Of a stretch of DNA of 64,000 bases, positions 58,901 through 64,000 are shown in pieces; the stretch's first letter is position 1, and each line of letters starts with the position of its first letter. The notes under the pieces are model-generated. The model searched no databases. It worked only from the letters and a program-made list of their open reading frames with translations, and had not been told where the DNA came from. The translations under genes were made by a program, and so were the position numbers. Source of the DNA: Flavobacterium macrobrachii (lineage in GTDB: Bacteria; Bacteroidota; Bacteroidia; Flavobacteriales; Flavobacteriaceae); NCBI RefSeq assembly GCF_014486675.1, contig NZ_JACTAC010000004.1, positions 1-64,000 of the forward strand, given 5' to 3'.

Positions 58901-61900
58901 TGAAAGCGATAAAAACAATTTTGTCTTCGAAATTCAATCTGTTATTCCTGATTTGTTTATTACATCTCGAATGTATGCCGATGAAAAAAACCAATCACAA
59001 ACTGTAATCCAATTAAAAAATGGTTCTGCGCTAGTCAAATTCCCTAAAAAAAATAGTTATTCTACTGATGTTAATTTTCATTTTTCTACGCTATGGGAAA
59101 ACAATTATTTTGCAGACGAAATCACCATTTCAAAAGACGAAATCGAAACCAAACTCGATTTTGAAGTCATCAGTATGCGCAATAAAATTGAACCCGGAAG
59201 CAATGAAAATTGGTCGTTTTTAATAAAAAATTCCAAGTTGCAATCCGAAGTTTTAGCCAGTATGTATGATACTTCGCTGGATCAATTTGCTACAACCGAT
59301 TGGGATAAAATCACATTTTACAACCATAAATCGCATCCAAGTGTAATCTACCAAAGACCAAATCGATATGAAAACACTATCCGTTTTGACAATGCCTATC
59401 TTATTACAAAATATTACAAAACCTATACTCCAAATCCTGAATTAAACTGGTTTGGATTTGACTTCAATGGAAAAAACAAATATGCAAACGAACGATATTT
59501 AAACTCTGTAAAACCAATTGCTACGGTTCCAAAAAATGCCAAAACAGTTTATGGGGTAGTTTCCGATAAACTTGGACCACTTCCCGGAGCAAATGTAATT
59601 GTTAGTGGTACAACTCGCAGCACACAAACTGACTTTAACGGTTATTATGAAATTGAAATGGAAGCTGGAGAAAGTCTTGATATTTCGTTTACTGGTTATA
59701 ATGCCATTTCTATAAAATATGAAAAAGAAAAAAACATCAATGTTACTTTAGATGAAGGTGCAAGTTTGCGAGAAGTTGTGGTTGTTGGTTTTTCTACACA
59801 AAAAAAAGAAAATTATGTAAGTGCCGTAAGAACAATTATAGAAGATGATTACGCTATAACTTCTTTAGATCAAATGTTGCAAGGGAAAGCTTCGGGAATA
59901 CAAATTGTAGCAGCCAGTGGAAAACTTGGTGCTGCTGCAAGAGTTATAATACGAGGAAATAATTCCAATGACGAAAATGCTAGACCTTTATTTGTGGTTG
60001 ATGGCGTTCCAATGACAGAAGAAGAATTTAGTAAAATAAATCTAAACGATATTAAAAATATGGCGGTTTTAAAAGATGCTTCGGCAAAATCGCTTTATGG
60101 TTCGCGTGGTGTAAATGGTGTAATTCTTGTCAATACTAACAATGGATTGCAAGCCTTGGAACAAGTAAAAACCCGAACTAATTTTAACGAAACAGCATTC
60201 TTCTTCCCTAACCTAACCACCGATTCCAAAGGAAATATCAATTTCAGTTTTACTTCACCAGAATCGTTGACAAAATGGCGTTTGCGAATGTTTGCGCACA
60301 ACAAAAAGACGGAAACAGGCTATTTTCAGACGGATGTTATCTCGAAAAAAGATTTGATGGTTATGCCAAATATGCCTCGATTTGTGAGAGAAAAAGATGT
60401 TATCAATCTAGCAACTAAAGTGGTTAATATGACCAATGAAACCAAATCAGGAAATGCTGTTCTGCTTCTTTTTGATGCAGCAACTAACAAAGCAATTGAT
60501 ACGTTAACGATGAATACAAACAATGTTAAAATATTCAATTGCAAACCCAAACAAAGCGTAGTTGTCAATTGGACAATAACCATTCCTGATGGCATTCAAG
60601 GTTTGCGTTACAAAGTAATAGCCAAATCGGGGAATGTTAGCGATGGCGAAGAAAACATTCTTCCGGTTCTAACCGATAAAATCTTGATTACTGAAAGTAT
60701 TCCTGTTTGGGTAAAAAGCAACTCGAAGCGCGAATTTACTTTGGCTAATTTAAAAAATAACATGTCAACCACGCTACAAAACCATGCGTTAACGTTTGAA
60801 TACACTTCAAATCCTGTTTGGATAGCGTTGCAATCGTTGCCTTATTTGATGACGTATGAACACGATTGTGCCGAACAAACTTTTGCAAAATATTATGCCA
60901 ATTGTATTGCGGAAAAAATTATTTCTTCTAATCCAAAAATTGAAAAATTATTCCAAAAATGGCAAAACACTAAATCGGTTGCCAGTAAATTAGCAATGAA
61001 TGAAGAACTAAAATCTATTGTTTTAGCCGAAACACCTTGGTTGCTTGATGCTGAAAGTGACGAAGAGAAAAACAAACGATTAGCGATTTTAATGGATTTG
61101 AACACACTGAAAGAAAACAACGAAAAATCTTTGAAAAAACTGGAAGAAAAAATGTTGCCTTCGGGTGGATTTCCTTGGTTTAGTGGCGGAACGGAAAACC
61201 GATATATTTCGCAGCACATTCTTTCGAGAATTGGTCATTTGAACAAATTATTTCCAAACGATAGCTTGAAATACAAAACGATTGTTTCCAAAGGAATTCC
61301 GAATTTGGACAAACAATTTGTTTCGGTTTATTCCAAAAACAAAAAGATTTTCCGTCCCGAAACCGTTAACCTGAACTATTTATATACCAGAAGTTTTTAC
61401 ATAAATGAATATCCTTTATCCAAAAAATGCGATTCTTTAATTCAACTTCAATTAAAACATTCGAAAGAAGATTGGTTGAATTATTCGCTTTATGAAAAAG
61501 GCTTGTTGGCTTTAATCATGAATAGATTTAACGAAAAAGCTTTTGCCAAAAAAATCATCTCTAGCCTGAAAGAAACAGTTTCTAACAATGATGAAATTGG
61601 AATGTATTGGATAGAAAATACTTCAGGTTGTTATTGGTATCAATCAAGTATTGAAACTCAAGCGTTATTGATTGAAGCCTTTGCCGAAATAGATTATAAC
61701 AAAGAAATGATTGATGCAATGAAAGTTTGGTTGATTAAAAATAAGCAAACGGATAAATGGTCAACTACAAAATCGACTACCGAAGCCGTATATGCATTGC
61801 TCAACTATGGAAGTGATTGGACGTCGTTAAAAGAAAATACCAAAATTACAATTGGTGACGAAAAACTGCTCACTAAAAAACTAATTTCCAAAGACGAAGA

Positions 61901-62480
61901 ACAACAAACCGGTTATTTAAAAGTTCAATTTACAGCTGATGAAATAACTCCAAAAATGGGAACGATTACAATAAACAATAAAACGTCTGCACCAGGATTT
62001 GGTGGCGTTTATTGGCAATATTTTGAAAGTTTGGAAAACATTAAAAAAGATTCCACTCAAGCGATTGCTATTGATAAAAAATTATTCAAAAAAATAAAAA
62101 CTTCCAAAGGCGATGAATTGGTTAGCGTTACGGATGAAACACTAAAAGTTGGCGATTTACTAACCGTTAGACTAATCATTAAAACCGAAAACAATTTGGA
62201 GTTTGTGCATTTAAAAGATTTAAGAGCTTCGTGTTTAGAACCTGTAGATGTAATTTCGGGATATCAATCAAGCAGCAATTGTAGTTATTATAAAAGCACG
62301 AAAGATGTTGCTACGCATTTCTTTTTTGATGTTTTAAACAAAGGAACTTATGTTTTGGAATATGATTTACGTGTGACCAATTTGGGTTCGTTTAATAATG
62401 GTATTTCTACGTTGCAAAGTATGTATGCGCCAGAATTTTCTAGTCATTCGGAAAATATCAAGATTAAAGTTGTGGAATAA
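55989..62480 (+). CDS. Alpha-2-macroglobulin family protein with internal SusC-type carboxypeptidase-regulatory and plug module
   Basis: The 2163-residue protein has a signal peptide (MKHIFTTLVFFCCSFIFAQ); the longer frame start was rejected because it lacks one. In order there are a helical N-terminal region, macroglobulin domains (MG2 near residue 584, YRPGQKVFFKGYIF) and then an insert from about 1187 to 1385. The insert starts with a carboxypeptidase-regulatory fold (VYGVVSDKLGPLPGANVIVS). A SusC-like plug follows (MLQGKASGIQIVAASG, LFVVDGVPMT, SLYGSRGVNGVILVNT). The A2M domain begins near Thr1395 and the thioester motif CAEQ is at Cys1627-Gln1630. No outer-membrane barrel follows the plug. 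Bacterial A2Ms trap proteases in the periplasm; the purpose of the plug is unknown. Confidence 0.9.
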   Translation: MKHIFTTLVFFCCSFIFAQDFKSEWKEVIQFELDGKIKSAHEAVNSIYKKAKRKKINEQIIKCFFYQSKFLQVNDENYQVKVIENLTKEIKNSTDSKKAILNYIYASILSNYYQNNRYAIDNRTDVKNNNSKDFKTWTKNDFQKEISKTFATLLTDEDQLHKTKLKDFESIFEISPFTDGKSISLYDFLQKKVIDYHFQNAYSLHNEKYKAIFTELIKNSDEFVAFKTDTISDGNLKMIIEIFQNNEKYCLKNNNQDIHVLQYNRMKKFYNYINDKTIYFSKLTDLESKTKNEYLLQDIKLDVAKYYFSISSKEKNENHYPKVLTLVDTILNRRDNPNAKAEAESLKSDILKKEISLTITGKIYPNQNYRAFVEYKNVDTLQVSYYKIPLAIFNKLESKYNYYYRSTNSPSIDRDSLVLAYIKNNKPLLSTLKTLPSKSDYFEYSTEILMDNLDIGLYLIFCETKNPHHKIRKDFAYKTMQVSNIEFVQEQKNDLDNFYILNRKTGQPLENVTVKNDTETQKSNKNGEVKFNTVDDSYQNRYSELLFTKEKDTLIHSYYKSVKLNNDNEKYEAKSMLFFDRAIYRPGQKVFFKGYIFQNKNNVKSVVPFLTVHVIISDANDNEVKTFDIQTNEFGSFTGEYDIPKNVLTGEFSISIEEPDDTEIDTKYYDKKENEHLFWDKVDYDEYPEFSFKVEEYKRPTFEITFDEITENYTIGDKITIKGNAKTLAGSNLTNATVDYNVTKSFRKKNQYFNDDEDEIFDETTTDENGNFKIEFIASTDNISVSEVETINYTIETEITDLNGETRTKKSSMVVGQKMLKLSCIVASQLKQEEKNTLQIKVTTLNNFPIKTKGTITFIAQNQNHFLIKRELFPELHSISKTEFEKLFPYEAFDKKDTEIVEKKIKTIPFDTENSTTIDLDFLKDFEPKKYKILVEAKDQKGNEITTEAFFELLSTKKMANKEKLFTLNQIESDKNNFVFEIQSVIPDLFITSRMYADEKNQSQTVIQLKNGSALVKFPKKNSYSTDVNFHFSTLWENNYFADEITISKDEIETKLDFEVISMRNKIEPGSNENWSFLIKNSKLQSEVLASMYDTSLDQFATTDWDKITFYNHKSHPSVIYQRPNRYENTIRFDNAYLITKYYKTYTPNPELNWFGFDFNGKNKYANERYLNSVKPIATVPKNAKTVYGVVSDKLGPLPGANVIVSGTTRSTQTDFNGYYEIEMEAGESLDISFTGYNAISIKYEKEKNINVTLDEGASLREVVVVGFSTQKKENYVSAVRTIIEDDYAITSLDQMLQGKASGIQIVAASGKLGAAARVIIRGNNSNDENARPLFVVDGVPMTEEEFSKINLNDIKNMAVLKDASAKSLYGSRGVNGVILVNTNNGLQALEQVKTRTNFNETAFFFPNLTTDSKGNINFSFTSPESLTKWRLRMFAHNKKTETGYFQTDVISKKDLMVMPNMPRFVREKDVINLATKVVNMTNETKSGNAVLLLFDAATNKAIDTLTMNTNNVKIFNCKPKQSVVVNWTITIPDGIQGLRYKVIAKSGNVSDGEENILPVLTDKILITESIPVWVKSNSKREFTLANLKNNMSTTLQNHALTFEYTSNPVWIALQSLPYLMTYEHDCAEQTFAKYYANCIAEKIISSNPKIEKLFQKWQNTKSVASKLAMNEELKSIVLAETPWLLDAESDEEKNKRLAILMDLNTLKENNEKSLKKLEEKMLPSGGFPWFSGGTENRYISQHILSRIGHLNKLFPNDSLKYKTIVSKGIPNLDKQFVSVYSKNKKIFRPETVNLNYLYTRSFYINEYPLSKKCDSLIQLQLKHSKEDWLNYSLYEKGLLALIMNRFNEKAFAKKIISSLKETVSNNDEIGMYWIENTSGCYWYQSSIETQALLIEAFAEIDYNKEMIDAMKVWLIKNKQTDKWSTTKSTTEAVYALLNYGSDWTSLKENTKITIGDEKLLTKKLISKDEEQQTGYLKVQFTADEITPKMGTITINNKTSAPGFGGVYWQYFESLENIKKDSTQAIAIDKKLFKKIKTSKGDELVSVTDETLKVGDLLTVRLIIKTENNLEFVHLKDLRASCLEPVDVISGYQSSSNCSYYKSTKDVATHFFFDVLNKGTYVLEYDLRVTNLGSFNNGISTLQSMYAPEFSSHSENIKIKVVE

Positions 62481-62490
62481 ATATATAATT

Positions 62491-62517
62491 CCTAACAGGT
62501 TTTTGAAACCTGTTAGG
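62491..62517 (+). terminator. Terminator-like palindrome after the A2M gene
   Basis: A perfect 12-bp stem, CCTAACAGGTTT/AAACCTGTTAGG, has a 3-base loop and is followed by TTTAAATG. It belongs to the same AACCTG/CAGGTT word family as 62703-62735. Confidence 0.6.
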
Positions 62518-62551
62518 TTTAAATGTTTACAAAAAATCAATACAAATACCG

Positions 62552-62682
62552 TTTAGCCCCGATTGTAGTGGAAATCCTTTTTATTAATTGCCACGGGTTT
62601 AAACCCGTGGCAATTAATAAAAAGATTGAAACGGAAAGCGGGAAAATGGATTGCTGATACATCCCGAACGATTCGCTCCAAA
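62552..62682 (+). repeat. Dispersed hairpin element, copy G
   Basis: The conserved blocks match copy F closely (TTTAGCCCCGATTGTAGTGG; GATTGAAACG, then AGCGGGAAAATGG; GAACGATTCGCTCC). The centre is a perfect palindrome of about 48 bases with core GCCACGGGTTT/AAACCCGTGGC. It lies in the 340-base gap between the convergent A2M and S46 genes. Confidence 0.85.
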
Positions 62683-62702
62683 TTACTTTTACAGTTGGCT
62701 TT

Positions 62703-62735
62703 AAACCTGACAGGTTATTGAAACCTGCCAGGTTT
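62703..62735. repeat. Paired AACCTGnCAGGTT palindromes
   Basis: Two tandem palindromic words, AAACCTGACAGGTT and AAACCTGCCAGGTTT, are separated by ATTG. They can also pair with each other. A degraded relative (AAAGGTTATGAAAACCTTT) follows near 62790. Confidence 0.6.
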
Positions 62736-62747
62736 AGAAATAAAAAA

Positions 62748-62775
62748 ACTCCGAACTAATTGTTTAGTTCGGAGT
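62748..62775 (-). terminator. Terminator of the S46 peptidase gene
   Basis: A perfect 12-bp stem, ACTCCGAACTAA/TTAGTTCGGAGT, has a 4-base loop. A T-run follows on the minus strand. Confidence 0.85.
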
Positions 62776-62819
62776 TTATGGTTTAAACCAAAAAGGTTAT
62801 GAAAACCTTTCAGGTTGGA

Positions 62820-64000
62820 TTATTTCACCAATGTCATTTCGTCAACGATGTGTTTTGCGCCCGAGAAGTTCTCGATTACCCACAATACGTAACGAATATC
62901 TACGTTGATGGTTCTTTGTAATTTTGCGTCGAAGATTACGTCACCTGCCATTGCTTCGATGTTTCCGTCGAATGCAAGACCGATTAATTCTCCTTTTCCG
63001 TTGATTACTGGCGAACCTGAGTTTCCTCCTGTAATATCGTTGTCAGTCAAGAAATTCACGTGAAGTGAACCGTCTTTGTCAGCATAACGACCATAGTCTT
63101 TGTTCTTTTGCATTTCAAGAACTTTTACTGGTAAGTCGAATTCTTGATCACCTTTTTTGTACTTTTTAACCTGTCCAGCTAAAGTTGTGTAGTTATTGAT
63201 AGTTGCATCATTACGCTTGTCTGCTGGTAATGAACGAACTTTTCCATACGTTAAACGTAATGTTGAATTAGCATCTGGATATTTGATAGTTCCAATTTTA
63301 GATTCTCTCAAACCTTCTACTAAAAGACGGAATCCTGCTGAATAATCGTTTTGTGCTTTTGCAATTTCGTCTGATTTTGTGTTGTAATGCGTTAACATAT
63401 CATTCGTTAACGTGTATAATGGATCGTTTTCAAGCATTGCTTGGTTTGGTAAAGCTAAAAACGCTTTAATTCTATCCATTGAAGTGAAGATACTTAAATC
63501 AAACGCTGCGTTTACATATTTTGTAAAATCGTTGTTGTTTTCTTCAGCCAGTTTTTTAACTGATGGTGCAATGGCATAACCTGTAGCTTTTGTAGCATAT
63601 AATTTTAACTGAGCAGCAAGTATGTCTTTTTCCGCTGGAATGTGAATTTCTTTGTACATTTCAGTAGCCATTTCTTCGATAGCTGGAGCAAGTTGAGCAC
63701 GCTTTGCAGCATCTGCTTTTACATAAGCATCCATTTGACGACCTAATGTTCTTCCGATAGTTCCAAAAGAAGTCGTTCTGAACAATTGCATCATATAGTT
63801 GTCGTGTCTTGATTTTTCGTTAGTTAACGCATAAAACTTGTTGATGTTGTCAACCGCAGTTCCATATTTTGCTTTGTTTGCTGGTTTGTTTGCCCAAGCA
63901 TTGAATTTTTTTTCTTGTGCTGCTTTTGTTTTAGCTGTACCAAATTTTGATAATGCATCAATCATTCCTTGACGGTTTTTCCAGTAGTTGGCCGTGCTAG
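62820..64000 (-). CDS. S46 family dipeptidyl peptidase (DPP7-like), 5' truncated by window edge
   Basis: The C-terminal 393 or so residues are visible; the frame stays open to the window end, where STANYWKNRQGMIDAL is read, so the gene starts beyond position 64000. It is a periplasmic chymotrypsin-fold exopeptidase of the S46 family, known in Bacteroidota and Stenotrophomonas. The catalytic Ser is in GGNSGSPVINGKGELIGLAF and the end is DIRYVLWVIENFSGAKHIV. Eighteen residues after the Ser is Gly, as in DPP7 (hydrophobic P1), where DPP11 has Arg. The His and Asp of the triad are off the window. Confidence 0.93.
   Translation of the reverse strand, partial: STANYWKNRQGMIDALSKFGTAKTKAAQEKKFNAWANKPANKAKYGTAVDNINKFYALTNEKSRHDNYMMQLFRTTSFGTIGRTLGRQMDAYVKADAAKRAQLAPAIEEMATEMYKEIHIPAEKDILAAQLKLYATKATGYAIAPSVKKLAEENNNDFTKYVNAAFDLSIFTSMDRIKAFLALPNQAMLENDPLYTLTNDMLTHYNTKSDEIAKAQNDYSAGFRLLVEGLRESKIGTIKYPDANSTLRLTYGKVRSLPADKRNDATINNYTTLAGQVKKYKKGDQEFDLPVKVLEMQKNKDYGRYADKDGSLHVNFLTDNDITGGNSGSPVINGKGELIGLAFDGNIEAMAGDVIFDAKLQRTINVDIRYVLWVIENFSGAKHIVDEMTLVK

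Overview
The window is chromosomal DNA of a Bacteroidota bacterium, almost certainly family Flavobacteriaceae and probably Flavobacterium or a close relative. The evidence is the low GC content, promoters of the form TTTG-N18/19-TAnnTTTG, the absence of Shine-Dalgarno sequences before even the ribosomal genes, and several Bacteroidota-typical families (DUF4199, DUF4290, DUF5686, carboxypeptidase-regulatory plus TonB receptors, S46 peptidase). No rRNA, tRNA, CRISPR array, prophage or insertion sequence was seen. The only ncRNA gene I would name is a 6S RNA between zapA and rny.

Layout. 1-6 kb: L31 type B, then a forward cluster of a DUF4199 membrane protein, a GT2 glycosyltransferase, a phosphohexose mutase and an MsbA-like ABC exporter. 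5.8-6.2 kb: a solitary GIY-YIG nuclease flanked by inverted hairpin repeats. 6.2-11.1 kb (reverse): a lipoprotein, a TonB receptor and an M23 peptidase. 11.3-13.7 kb: a coiled-coil protein, ZapA, 6S RNA and RNase Y. 13.7-15.7 kb: a PAS histidine kinase and a response regulator. 15.7-19.3 kb: xerD, an XRE regulator with an eleven-unit 21-bp tandem array upstream, two small outer-membrane barrels and aroQ. 19.4-26.6 kb: a DUF5686 protein, a TauE-type transporter, MurA with Asp at the usual active-site Cys, DUF4290, DUF493 and enolase. 26.8-45.4 kb: carA and a 32-gene str-S10-spc-alpha ribosomal superoperon on the minus strand (rpsL to rplQ), without tuf, adk or map. 45.5-55.7 kb: a POTRA/barrel protein, RlmB, rhomboid, RarA, a secreted unknown, a YjjG-type phosphatase, RadC, a DUF1287 lipoprotein, an Mpl-type ligase and a TPR protein. 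56-62.5 kb: a 2163-residue alpha-2-macroglobulin-like protein with a SusC-type plug module inside it. 62.8-64 kb: an S46 dipeptidyl peptidase cut by the window edge.

Most genes are housekeeping: translation and secretion, cell-wall precursor synthesis and recycling (MurA, Mpl), division (ZapA), RNA decay (RNase Y) and DNA repair (RarA, RadC). The most unusual material is between genes. Seven copies of a dispersed element of about 90-135 bp share conserved flanks while their central hairpins differ completely in sequence yet stay paired. A second hairpin family with covarying stems flanks the GIY-YIG gene and also occupies the apex of one copy of the first family. Other points for a second look are the 21-bp array beside the XRE/XerD genes, the A2M-plug fusion, and candidate RNA leaders inside the ribosomal operon.
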